Shown here: positions 12,065 through 20,655 of the stretch, piece after piece | Position numbering within the stretch: the first letter of the stretch is position 1 | How the letters are laid out: every line of letters begins with the position of its first letter | Source of the DNA: Glebionis coronaria | Lineage: Eukaryota > Streptophyta > Magnoliopsida > Asterales > Asteraceae | DNA: 64,000 nucleotides | Assembly: GCA_025667525.1 (NCBI GenBank) | Contig: CM046876.1 | Span: 16,293,320 to 16,357,319, forward strand | Reading direction: 5' to 3' | Translations under genes and position numbers: made by a program | The notes under the pieces: generated by a model | Told to the model about the DNA's origin: nothing | Seen by the model: the letters and a program-made list of their open reading frames with translations, nothing else | Database searches by the model: none

Positions 12065-12494
12065 TGAAGGTCTACGAAATCTTAGGATTTGGTAAACTAT
12101 GGATTAGATCTATTGATTTAATGGTGGAGATGGGGGGGAGATGAAGATGGGATGTAGAGAGAGAAAGGAGAGAAAAGAAAAGTAGAGAGAGAAAAGTTGA
12201 TTTGATAAATGAAAAATGAGAAATTTGAAGAACCACCCCTCCTAACATGCTAGGAGGGGTTATATATAGCCCACCCTACATGTGGGCTATATGGGCTATA
12301 CTTGGATCACGAGCCTAATACATTAATATATCGTTGGAGCGACCGATCCTTCATAAATACGTAAAACGTATTTCCAACAATCTCCCCCTAAGGGAGGTCG
12401 CTCTAAGTTACAAAGTTCTAAATATTCTATAGCTCGTGATCTATGCTAATAATGATGTGACCGAGACTTTCTTTGGAAAAACGTATTTCCAACA
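12065..12494 (-). repeat. 5' LTR of inner family A element
   Basis: This 430-bp LTR reads TG...CA on the minus strand and pairs with 3977-4405. It has the same internal PPT-plus-LTR-start duplication (first TTCCAACA ending about 12380, second ending 12494). The right flank AAACC (12495-12499) is the target-site duplication. Confidence 0.92.
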
Positions 12495-12561
12495 AAACCC
12501 ACCAAAATCAATAAAAATAAAAGCAAGAATAAACCAATCTAACCTTGGCTCTAATACCAAT
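12495..12561 (-). other. Leader remnant and PBS of the outer family A element
   Basis: These 67 bp separate the inner 5' LTR from the outer 5' LTR. At 12545-12559 the minus strand reads TTGGTATTAGAGCCA-like sequence, a Met-tRNA PBS with one mismatch. The left end AAACC is the right copy of the inner element's target-site duplication. Confidence 0.85.
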
Positions 12562-12895
12562 TGAAGGTCTACGAAATCTTGGATTATTCTACATGTTAGA
12601 TTTGATTGATTAATTGGATTGATTGATTAAAAATGTAAAAGAGATGAGAAGGAGATTATGGTGTAAATGAGAGAAACGAGAGAAAAAAGAGAAGTAGAGA
12701 GAGAAAGTGAATATGATTAATGAGAATAAAGTGATTGCCAACCCTCCTAACACGCTAGGAGGGGTATATATAGCCCACCCTACATGTGGGCTATATGGGC
12801 TATACGTTTACTAACTAGATCAAGAGCCCGTTAAACATTAATATATCGTTGGAGCGACCGATCCTTTATAAATACGTAAAAATGTATTTCCAACA
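12562..12895 (-). repeat. 5' LTR of outer family A element (short form)
   Basis: This 334-bp LTR shares ends and core with the inner LTRs: the aggaggggt hairpin, the TATATATAG block and TCGTTGGAGCGACCGATCC. It stops at the first TTCCAACA, without the 115-bp extension that carries the extra polypurine tract. It represents the simpler LTR form of the family. Confidence 0.88.
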
Positions 12896-14008
12896 TATAT
12901 TGTACTTTAAAACTTGGATCGATCCATTGTCTCCTCAAAATAGAAGGTCAAGTTGTACTAAAGTTTCTCTTTGGTCAAAACTATTTGTTTTTGAAAAATA
13001 GGTCTTTTAATTGATAATATTGCATCCCACTTAAGATTAGTATTCTTTATGCATTTTAGATCTACTCTTGAAATGTATCTACTAGTTTGCATCTTGCTTT
13101 GTGTAGGTACTCATGAAGATCAATCACTTAATTGGTTGTGGATTGAGTTACTTGCACTTGTAGAAGACTCATCTTCATTGATCTTTAACATCTTTGAATG
13201 ATGATACCAAGATGATTGGGAATGATACTAGTCCTTGAAGACTTAGTACTCATCATAGTCATTGTTGGGCATAGCATTGATTCCTTGATGGATTGCTCTT
13301 TGTGGCCAAGGTACGCTTTTGTTCTTCCACACGCCCTTTGATCATTCTTTTGATCATTACTTGACTATGTGCTTGTTCTTGGCATCCTTGCATTGACATT
13401 TGTTTGTGGTTTGTGATTCTTTTCTTTTATCCTCTCAAATCTTCATTTCTTGGATACTTGACTCACTATGGTGATGTAGAGTGAGTTAGTAGTAGCTTAA
13501 AGTATCAAGCATGATTTCCATGGTTTGCACCCATACGGTTAGTAGGCCCTTTGTGGGAGAGAAAGTAAATTAATACCTTGCTCATATTTTGGTTTAGACT
13601 AAGACTATTATTGAAAGTAATCTTAGTCTATACATGAATAATTGCTTTGTGTTTATTCATCACCAAAGCCGTTTAACGTTTTGCCAGAAAGGCACGTCTT
13701 AAACCACTATATATGACACAAGCGCTTCGTTACCACTATTTGAAGATTGTCATTTATCCCTTGAGCATTGGTCCTAGTCTTGATTCACTTCCCTTGACTT
13801 CTCTCCATTTTGCTGTTTTGCTACGAGTAGTCGTTTGTCCGTTTCGGTTCTTTTCGATCTTGATTCAACTTGTAATCCTTCATTAAAACATATTGCTTAG
13901 TGTTTTGATGATCCAGTGTTATTCTAAAAGGTTCATGATATATTTTTAAGTATCTTAGAAAAACTTGGTTTTTAAAATTTGGCGTTTTTCATTGATAAAA
14001 ACATGCCT
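12896..14008 (+). other. Non-coding stretch of B1, no gene seen
   Basis: Unstructured AT-rich sequence with many short frames and no protein motif. It presumably belongs to the spacer between RT/RNase H and the first accessory ORF of B1. Confidence 0.4.
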
Positions 14009-14075
14009 CTGTAGGCGGTTCTTTATCTTGGCGGCTCAAACCCGCGGTTCCTTATCGATAAGGTACCGTGGGCAG
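14009..14075. repeat. GGTTCC module 1
   Basis: A GC-rich block starting CTGTAGGCGGTTC and ending GGTACCGTGGGCAG, with inner GGTTCCTTATCGATAAGG. It lies about 190 bp upstream of the inferred 5' UTR intron of the 355-codon ORF. Confidence 0.85.
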
Positions 14076-14267
14076 TAATGTTTGTCAGAGCACCAGATTG
14101 ATTATTTTATTCTTTTTCAAACCACTATCTCTCTCTCCCAAAAACACACAGCCGACGATTTACCCTTTTTTCCACCATTGTTGAATCTTCCAAAACCTTC
14201 AATCACTCAAATTAATTGATTCCAAGTTGTGGGTTGCACTCATCCTTCATCTAACATCAATTAATTG

Positions 14268-14755
14268 TAAGTATTTTCTTTTAATTTCATCTATTTTGTT
14301 CTAGGGTTCATCCTTTCATAATTGGGGATTTTTAAAATTGAAACTGAGTTAAAACCTTAATAGGAATGTGGGTTGACATGGTTATTTTACTATGATTCCT
14401 TAGGTTTATATTCATTAAGATTTCACTAAAACCCACTTGTAGAACAAATCCGAATTTTGGCTAAATGATTTTGGTTAAAAGATGGATTTGAGATGAACCC
14501 ATGAACAAATAGGTAATGACATTGTTAATGCTTACCTAAAAACCTTGTTTTGAAAAACCATTGTTCTAGTCCATTGTTGATCCAACATAGTTCATATGTT
14601 CTTGGTAAATAATAGAATAGCTACATTGTGAGCATGAGAATGATACGGATTCAATCCTTTGTTTGTCAAGAAATTGATATAACACATTCTCATATTTTCG
14701 ATTTTTGATTTTAATTTTTCATATGAGTGATTGGAAAAATATTCTCTTGTTTAGG
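14268..14755 (+). other. Possible 5' UTR intron of the 355-codon accessory ORF
   Basis: A GTAAGT donor follows TTAATT at about 14267, and a pyrimidine-rich tract with TTTAG acceptor precedes GTACTTATCATG at 14756. A CT-rich, leader-like segment (14120-14160) and GGTTCC module 1 lie upstream. Together they look like a separate transcription unit inside the element. This is inference from splice consensus only. Confidence 0.4.
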
Positions 14756-14763
14756 TACTTATC

Positions 14764-15831
14764 ATGTCTTCGAGATATCAAAAAGATCATGAACGAACAC
14801 GAGCATACATGCCCTCTTCACCTTACCCTCATCTAACTCACTCTCACAAAAACGCGTCTAAGTCTCTTGAACATCGTTATTTCCATGAAGGACGCATCGT
14901 TCGTTCCAATTACGCAAATGAGTTTATTCGCTTCATGTTTAAGTCTATTGGGTTTGATTGTCTTCTTGATATTGATGAGCCAATATTTCCTTCGTTTCTT
15001 ATGGAGTTCTTTAGCTCATTCACATTGATAGGCATCAATAATGGTATATCTATACGATTTTCCATTATGGGGAAAATCATTATTTACACCCTTGAAGAAT
15101 TCGGTGATATTCTTAGAGTGCCATCTAATGGTCAATGTCGATTCACCGATGCTTGGAGTATTGACTCTTTAGAATCGGCTCCTATTGATGCTCATTATGT
15201 GACTGTGCTTCCATCATCTTCGGACATCATTCATGTCATTTCTAAACCTCGTGAACATCCTATTCTTTGTAAATTTCAAGGAGTTGTTCGAACTCTCTCT
15301 CCTTGGGAATTACTTACTAGCGATCTTAATGATTTCATGATTCCTTGGGCCGAAATCATTAGGGAAAATGTAATGTGTCTAGATGGGAATCGGGACTTAG
15401 TACCCGCTTTTCTTGCACATATGTTGTATTGTGTTGCCACTACAACTCCTTACAATCTCGCATTTTTCATAGCTAGAAGAATTAGATTTGTTCTTCTTGA
15501 GTCTATGTCAAGTCTTCCCTTCGGAATGCTTCTTTCTTGTCTTCTTAGAAGAGTTATTTTTTACTTTCCGTCTTTTCTTTCCTCTCCTTATCACTCTGTT
15601 GATCGTGTCATGTCTCCCATTCAAGGGAACATTTCACCCGAGATCAATGCGAACTCGTGTCAAGTCGAAAATACTTCTCAAGAAGAGTCTTTTAGCAACC
15701 CTCCCTCCAACTTCATTGACTTCATGTCTTCTTCAATCTCCATTTTGTCCTCCCATGAAGTTGATTCCGATTATCAATTTTATCTTAATCATATTCTTCG
15801 AGAACGTCTTAGAGGTGAATCAAGAAAATAG
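14764..15831 (+). CDS. Accessory ORF of B1, plant-transposon-type protein (355 aa)
   Basis: The ATG at 14764 sits eight bases after a good splice acceptor. The frame is uninterrupted to TAG at 15829-15831. The N-terminal 40 residues are basic and His/Ser-rich. Residues about 45-230 form a globular region with a GRIV...NEF start and motifs resembling EFxxS, ILxVPxxGxCxFTDxWSID, and ENVxCLxGxRDxVPAFLxHMLYC. It ends with a PFGMLLSxLxRRV-like motif near residue 260; the last 90 residues are Ser-rich. Proteins with this motif order are frequent in Asteraceae genomes as retrotransposon accessory ORFs of unknown function, in the place of Sirevirus env-like ORFs. There is no convincing signal peptide or coiled coil. 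Intactness beside a decayed pol suggests selection or recent activity. Function unknown. Confidence 0.7.
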   Translation: MSSRYQKDHERTRAYMPSSPYPHLTHSHKNASKSLEHRYFHEGRIVRSNYANEFIRFMFKSIGFDCLLDIDEPIFPSFLMEFFSSFTLIGINNGISIRFSIMGKIIIYTLEEFGDILRVPSNGQCRFTDAWSIDSLESAPIDAHYVTVLPSSSDIIHVISKPREHPILCKFQGVVRTLSPWELLTSDLNDFMIPWAEIIRENVMCLDGNRDLVPAFLAHMLYCVATTTPYNLAFFIARRIRFVLLESMSSLPFGMLLSCLLRRVIFYFPSFLSSPYHSVDRVMSPIQGNISPEINANSCQVENTSQEESFSNPPSNFIDFMSSSISILSSHEVDSDYQFYLNHILRERLRGESRK

Positions 15832-16112
15832 AAGTAATGCTCATAGTTATATGCAACATTTATCTTGGATGGTTTCCTTGTTCTCTTTCTTTCATTTGGT
15901 TGTGTAATATTCTAACACTACTTGTTTGGATTACTTATTATTTTAATCCTAAATGTTGCTTATGCCATCATGTTTGTGATTTACATATCTTTGTGCTTGC
16001 CTTATGATAGTTAGCTTCTTAGATTTTGGTCAGTAGTTAACTTTGGCTTGTGAATCCTTTGGTAAAAATCTGGGTTAACCAAAATTTGGGATGTGAAACT
16101 TTTGAAAGACCT
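15832..16112 (+). other. Spacer after the 355-codon ORF
   Basis: Non-coding, T-rich sequence, including a possible 3' UTR. No motif is seen before GGTTCC module 2. Confidence 0.5.
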
Positions 16113-16201
16113 CTGGTCGCGGTTCCATATCAACCCACGGCTCCTTATTGATAAGGAACCGCCGGTCCTAGATAAGGAACCGCCGCCACCGTGTCCGACA
16201 G
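16113..16201. repeat. GGTTCC module 2
   Basis: An 89-bp block starting CTGGTCGCGGTTCC and ending TGTCCGACAG, with inner TCCTTATTGATAAGGAACCG and a further AAGGAACCGCCG box. It precedes the ORF at 16422 by about 220 bp. Confidence 0.85.
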
Positions 16202-16421
16202 AATCTTTTGCTTTACACTATTTTCTTCAATCTGTGTAAACTTTGCATGATTCTTTGCAAAAACCTGCATATTTCCTAAACTAGGTTACCTAAGTTCATT
16301 ATTCACCTAAAATGATTTTAACCCATTACTAGTTTGGATCATCCCCTCACCCATTTAAACCCACCTTGTTAGTCATGTTCTTCACACATCATCCCTAACC
16401 CTTAAACCACCCTTGTCAACC

Positions 16422-17105
16422 ATGGTTTCTACAAAAACCTCAAACACCCCAAGGAAGGCACTTAAGATTAGGATTAAGGTACCCAAGCCTAACTCCCCAC
16501 CCTTTCAAACACCCAAAAAAGAGATGGTTCCAATACTTATTTCCTCTTCACCTTCACCACCCCTTGCACCATGCAAGACAACATCCACCCATGGTACTAA
16601 CCACTCCATTGGTTCTACCTCCTCTTCATTCAACTCAAGAATGAATGAGCTCTCTTCACCCTTCACTCCAAGTGCACTCTTGGATGTGACCATACAACCC
16701 CAACCAATCCAAAGCATTCCTTTTGTGAATGACTTTGATGACACCTTGGTGACTTCACCATTTACCCCTCCTAACTCACCCATTTCACCAACCTTGAAGA
16801 ACATACCTCCATACTCACCCATTTCCCCTTTGGGGAACATGCCTCCACTCTCACCCACATCACCCTTGGAGAACATGCCTCCTCCACCTCCACCAAACTC
16901 AAACATTCCAATTTTGGGTGTCCCACTTTCCCTCCTTTTGGGTGATCCTTACTATGGGTTTCAAGAGACTCATGGTCCAAATTGTCAATGTTGCCTCTAC
17001 AACCACTACATCATCCATAACCTTAGGATGGAGATGTTTGGACTACATAGGAGGTTGCAAGAGTTCTTGCTTAACTTGTTCTCCATGCCTCCTCCTAAGA
17101 GATGA
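16422..17105 (+). CDS. Proline-rich CxCC accessory protein of B1 (227 aa)
   Basis: The ATG at 16422 is the first AUG; upstream in-frame sequence uses only TTG. The first 60 residues are basic and Thr/Pro-rich. The middle (about 60-150) is low-complexity Pro/Ser with degenerate 17-residue repeats of a SPTSPLENMPP type. The C-terminal 65 residues look folded: THGPNCQCCLY is followed by a helix with HNLRMEMFGLHRRLQEF. The HG-x3-C-x-C-C motif and trailing helix recur at 17840-18292 and 43339-43692, so these three are one family. Each lies between RT and the 3' LTR and each follows a GGTTCC module. The three clustered cysteines suggest metal binding (inference). I do not recognise the family. Confidence 0.68.
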   Translation: MVSTKTSNTPRKALKIRIKVPKPNSPPFQTPKKEMVPILISSSPSPPLAPCKTTSTHGTNHSIGSTSSSFNSRMNELSSPFTPSALLDVTIQPQPIQSIPFVNDFDDTLVTSPFTPPNSPISPTLKNIPPYSPISPLGNMPPLSPTSPLENMPPPPPPNSNIPILGVPLSLLLGDPYYGFQETHGPNCQCCLYNHYIIHNLRMEMFGLHRRLQEFLLNLFSMPPPKR

Positions 17106-17559
17106 ATGATGAGTTTTCTTAATAAGTTTTTTTAACAAAACCAAGCCAAAGAAGACTACTCATCTAGATCTAGTATTAAGCTAACTTTGTATTAGTTAGT
17201 TGTTCTTGAATCTTATTTGTCATTGTACTTTCTTCCTTCATGAATTTTTCATGAAGTTAGTTAATGGATTTAGCTTTATGTGTTCCTATTCTTATGTGGA
17301 CATTAATCAACTTTAATTTGAAATTAAAATTGAACCTAAATCTATCACAACCTCTAAAAACTTGACTAAAATTGGTTCAAAATGATATCTAAATATTTTG
17401 TCACCCTTTGTCAAGACATTCTTTGTGAATGTGTTGCTTTTATGCAACCCTAGCATAATTTAGTGCTAATAGAGGTAAAATTCCAAGATTTGTAATTTTT
17501 TGAAAAAGTCTTAGTTTTTTCTCAAAACCCTAGAAAAACATGGTTTCAAGTCCACCACA
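17106..17559 (+). other. Spacer between the two CxCC ORFs
   Basis: AT-rich non-coding DNA. No gene or repeat is recognised before GGTTCC module 3. Confidence 0.5.
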
Positions 17560-17631
17560 CGCGGATCCTTAAAGTCCCGCGGTTCCTTAAGTGGTAAGGA
17601 ACCGCCGGTCCCTATAAGGTACCGCGGACAG
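17560..17631. repeat. GGTTCC module 3
   Basis: A block with GCGGATCCTTAA, GCGGTTCCTTAA, TAAGGAACCGCCGG and TAAGGTACCGCGGACAG. It lies about 210 bp upstream of the ATG at 17840. Confidence 0.85.
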
Positions 17632-17839
17632 AAACTGACTTTTGACTCGTTTTTGGTCAAAATTCTTTAAACCGTATACCCTGTCAAGATTCCTTGTTTG
17701 CTCAATTTGGCTAAACATTCCTTGACACTTCACATTTTGTATTCAAATTCTTACCTTGATTACATTTTACTTATACCCCAACCTTGAGTTTTAATCTCAC
17801 ACCTTCCCAACCTTGAGATTTCATTCTCACACCTTCACG

Positions 17840-18292
17840 ATGCCTAACTCCTCCATTCCTAACCTTGACATTTCTTTGTCACAACCCCACTCACCCAAAG
17901 CTTCCTCATCCAAGCTTTCAAAGAAACCGAAAATCTCGGTTCAACCTATTTGGGTTAAGAAGAATGAACCATCTTCTTCCAAACCACCCAAAAACCCTAC
18001 CTTCTCTCCAATCAAGTATTGGAATGAGACTTATACCATTAACCCCTTCACCGGAGCAAAAGAAAATGTTCCCCCACCACCTCAATCCTTCAACACCCCT
18101 CAACTAAATGACCTTTCCACCTTCCCAAACCTCACAAGGCATTGTGAAAACATTTCCTACCCTATTACCCTACCACCACCAAACCCTAGGTTTGATGCTC
18201 TACCCCCATCAAACGATTTTGTGTTGCATCATGGATCCTCGTGTGCTTGTTGTCGATTTCAACAAATTGAACTTGCTCATATATATGAGTAG
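17840..18292 (+). CDS. Proline-rich CxCC accessory protein 2 of B1 (150 aa)
   Basis: The ATG at 17840 is the first AUG of the frame. The protein is Ser/Pro/Lys-rich for its first 60 residues and then has a Tyr/Thr/Pro segment. It ends with HHGSSCACCRFQQIELAHIYE, the shared C-terminal motif, in which the Cys cluster is followed directly by a short amphipathic helix. Compared with the B2 homologue (43339-43692) it stops right after HIYE, where that protein continues EELSYIK; a TAG at this point may be a truncating mutation. It follows the first CxCC ORF by 735 bp, suggesting ORF duplication within the element. Role unknown. Confidence 0.62.
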   Translation: MPNSSIPNLDISLSQPHSPKASSSKLSKKPKISVQPIWVKKNEPSSSKPPKNPTFSPIKYWNETYTINPFTGAKENVPPPPQSFNTPQLNDLSTFPNLTRHCENISYPITLPPPNPRFDALPPSNDFVLHHGSSCACCRFQQIELAHIYE

Positions 18293-18904
18293 TTGAATTT
18301 CCTTGAATTCCTCCTCACTCGACCTCCTATCCAAGTTTTCGTTCCGGTGGACAAAACTTTGAATGATGCATCGTCGTCTGATTTTTCCAACTAAAGGACT
18401 AACTACTCTTAGAGTCTTTATTACTTTAGTTGTTTTAGAGTCTTTTATTTTTTAAGCAATCTTGGAAAATTATCACTATTAGAATAGCTTATGCTTAGTG
18501 GTTTATTTTCCATATTTTTATTTTTTATTTAGATACTCATATTGTGTGTATGACTATCTACCTTGTTATGTCTTTTCTTTTATGTAACCTTTGTGTTGTT
18601 TGTGTGTTACTTCCTTAGTTCTCTTTTGAGTTGATCATGGTTAATTTTTACAATTGCTTATGGGTGATTCCATCAATTCTAAACATTAACCCATTGACAA
18701 GTTTATCATCTTCATTGGATTGAAGCTTGATTTTGTCAATTACCTTTTTGGACATACTTAGCAAAATACTTGCTTCTAATTTGAGATTTCTTCTCTCTCT
18801 CCCTCTCAAGTTACTTAGTAGGTAGTGATCATATATACATTGGTGTTTCTTTTCTTTCTACTAAACTTTATGTAGCATGTCACCTTAGCTCACATACTTG
18901 GTGC
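18293..18904 (+). other. 3' non-coding region of B1
   Basis: T-rich 3' UTR-like sequence without ORFs. It aligns by position and partial sequence with 43693-43950 of B2. Confidence 0.6.
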
Positions 18905-19093
18905 CCCAAGCAAGGGGGAGCAACCACCAAGGGGGAGCTACTAGCAAAATCCGATTTTCTTCCAAAGACTTGTGCTAACCTTTTTGCTACGACAAAGGGG
19001 GAGAAATAATAGTGATAAACTCGTTAATATTTAGATATTTTGTGTTTATACGTAAATAATTTTATCGTTTGTCGTAATCAAAAAGGGGGAGAT
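18905..19093 (+). other. Multiple polypurine tracts before the B1 3' LTR
   Basis: Four AAGGGGGAG tracts occur: about 18911 (GCAAGGGGGAGC), 18929 (CCAAGGGGGAGC), 18994 (CAAAGGGGGAGA) and 19083 (AAAAGGGGGAGAT). The last directly abuts the LTR. Repeated PPTs upstream of the 3' LTR are a described Sirevirus trait. Confidence 0.88.
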
Positions 19094-19439
19094 TGTTAAT
19101 GCAAGTGATGCCTAAAAACATTATTAGTGTTAACTGATCTTTCTTAGTTTTGATCACAACAAACTATACAACACATTTAGTGTAAAACACAAAACGAATT
19201 ATTTAACTAACACTATCATCAAGGTAATAATCATATCACTAACCTTTCTTAATCATACTTAGTGATCATCAAAATGATTATCCTTAAAACACACTTTTGT
19301 TAATATGACATAAGACTTTTTAATAAACTTTCTTTTTTAGAAAATGTTTTATTAAAATGGATTAGAATATCCTTTGAAGGCTTCAAATACCTCAGATATT
19401 CCTACCCCACTAAAAGACAAAAAACGGAGCGTACTCTAG

Positions 19440-19513
19440 GGGCGGAACCTTAAGTAGCTAGGCGGTTCCCTAGCGATATGGAACCACCGGGCTAGATAAG
19501 GTACCGCACCCAG
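19440..19513. repeat. GGTTCC module 4 (in B1 LTR)
   Basis: A block with GGCGGAACCTTAAG, GGCGGTTCCCTAGCG, GGAACCACCGG and AAGGTACCGCACCCAG. It lies in U3, about 35 bp upstream of the TTTAAATA promoter block. Confidence 0.85.
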
Positions 19514-20088
19514 ATAGCCGTTATATATCCGTTATACTTTGTCTCCTTTAAATAGTGGGTCAAATCTCATTTTCCAACAAGCCTCTTGGACGTTTTTCTC
19601 AGCCCCCTTTCTCTTTTCTATAGCATAATCATTAGTAAATGATCACTTAAAGTGTTAAGGATGTTTACATATGATTATCCTCTTGATCCCCTCCTTTACC
19701 TTGTCCAATGAGAAGATCACTCACTCACTAGTGTTGTGATAAAGATGAATCTATGAGCTAGTCATATTCATCATGATACCCTTTTTGTTTTATGTCAATC
19801 CATTGTATTTATGAATACTTGGACTAGTTGTGTTCATCCAAGTTATTTGTGAATACTTGGATTTGTTGTGTACATCCATTGCATATGTGTTTGCTTGGAT
19901 TTGTGTTGTGTAAATCCAAGCTACATGTGTGTACTTGGATAAGTCTAGTTGAGTTGTAATAGATTTGATTAGTAGTTCTCACTAAACTATAAAATGATGT
20001 GGTTGTGTCTTGTGAGTTCTCACTAAACTTGAAAGTGATTAGTAGTTGTGTTGTGTGAAGTTCTCACTTAGCTTCAAAGTGAAGAGTC

Positions 20089-20312
20089 GTGAAGATTGGT
20101 TCTAGCTTTGGATTAGAACTCGACATCTAGCCTTGTGTCGTAAAATGGCGAAGTAGGCAACGTCGTGAAGATTGGTTCTACCTTAAGATTAGAACTCGAC
20201 ATCTAGCCTTGTGTTGTTAAATTGTGAAGTAGGCAACGTTGTGTAGATTGGTCCTAGCTAAAGATTAGGTCTCGACATTTAGCTTAGTGTTGGAAAATAA
20301 TGTAAGCGACGA
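20089..20312. repeat. 76-bp tandem triplication in the B1 LTR
   Basis: Units start at 20089, 20165 and 20241, exactly 76 bp apart. Each contains GAAGATTGGTTCTA, GATTAGAACTCGACAT and a trailing GCGAAGTAGGCAACGT-like word. The B2 LTRs have only one such unit. Confidence 0.85.
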
Positions 20313-20655
20313 TGTAAGGTTTTCTCCGCCAAGAAGGGAGCTTGTGGATATAGTGGAAATCTTGAGTAGGTGTACTCGAGGAGTGAAGTAGAAACGAGGA
20401 TAGAGCCTCGTTGTCGAACCACTATAAATCTTGGTGTCTTCTCACTAGGTTGTCTCCTTCCTTACCCTTTACTTATTTAATTATCATTACACTTACCTAT
20501 TATCTTTGCTAGTGCATTTGAATTGAACCTAATCACTATGCATCTTAGCTTCAAGCAAAAGATAGTTTTGATACACACCAAATTGAAAGTAATTTTAATT
20601 TGGTTGCTAATCGAAGAGAAACTATTCAACCCCCCCCCCCCTTCTAGTTTCTACA

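Larger units (their letters stand above)
3977..12494 (-). mobile_element. Complete inner family A LTR element (gag-only, non-autonomous)
   Basis: This minus-strand element is 8518 bp. The 5' LTR is 12065-12494, with PBS at 12050-12062 and leader at 10008-12049. The Gag-like frame is 7816-10007, the non-coding 3' region 4406-7815 and the 3' LTR 3977-4405. Both LTRs read TG...CA on the minus strand (start TGTTGGAAATACG, end AGACCTTCA). The element is flanked by AAACC on both sides (3972-3976 and 12495-12499). The 3.4 kb downstream of gag has no integrase, RT or RNase H. This is therefore a large non-autonomous derivative, presumably mobilised by a related copia element supplying Pol (inference). 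Confidence 0.93.
1..12895 (-). mobile_element. Outer family A copia-like element, interrupted by an inner copy
   Basis: On the minus strand this element has its 5' LTR at 12562-12895 and a PBS at 12545-12559. A short leader piece follows at 12495-12561, and the rest of its leader and gag-like ORF lie at 1-3976. The interior is split by the inner family A element at 3977-12494. Removing that insert rejoins AAACC at 3972-3976 to AAACC at 12495-12499 and gives a continuous leader. The 3' part and 3' LTR lie beyond the left edge. The base just outside the 5' LTR is the start of TATAT (12896-12900), the candidate target-site duplication, whose partner is off-window. Confidence 0.85.
12896..20655 (+). 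mobile_element. B1: 3' part of a Sirevirus-like copia element
   Basis: The assignment rests on a 3' LTR at 19094-20655 that is related to the B2 LTRs, on homologous 3' non-coding DNA with repeated polypurine tracts (18905-19093 versus 43955-44128), on shared GGTTCC modules, and on homologous CxCC ORFs. Gag, protease, integrase and RT are not present. They would lie left of the family A insertion, outside the window, or have been lost. Sireviruses are known for long LTRs, extra 3' ORFs and repeated non-coding motifs, which fits. Confidence 0.75.
19094..20655 (+). repeat. 3' LTR of B1
   Basis: This 1562-bp LTR begins TGTTAATGCA after the PPT and ends CTTCTAGTTTCTACA after a poly-C tract, the same ends as the B2 LTRs. 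It contains GGTTCC module 4 and a TTTAAATAGTGGG block at about 19547 equivalent to the B2 TATA region. Its extra length relative to B2 is partly explained by tandem duplications at about 19805-19940 and 20089-20312. Confidence 0.9.

Noticed and set aside
16505..16906. Glycine-rich ORF on the minus strand
   Set aside because: It is the antisense of the Pro/Ser-rich repeats in the CxCC ORF at 16422-17105; no independent support.
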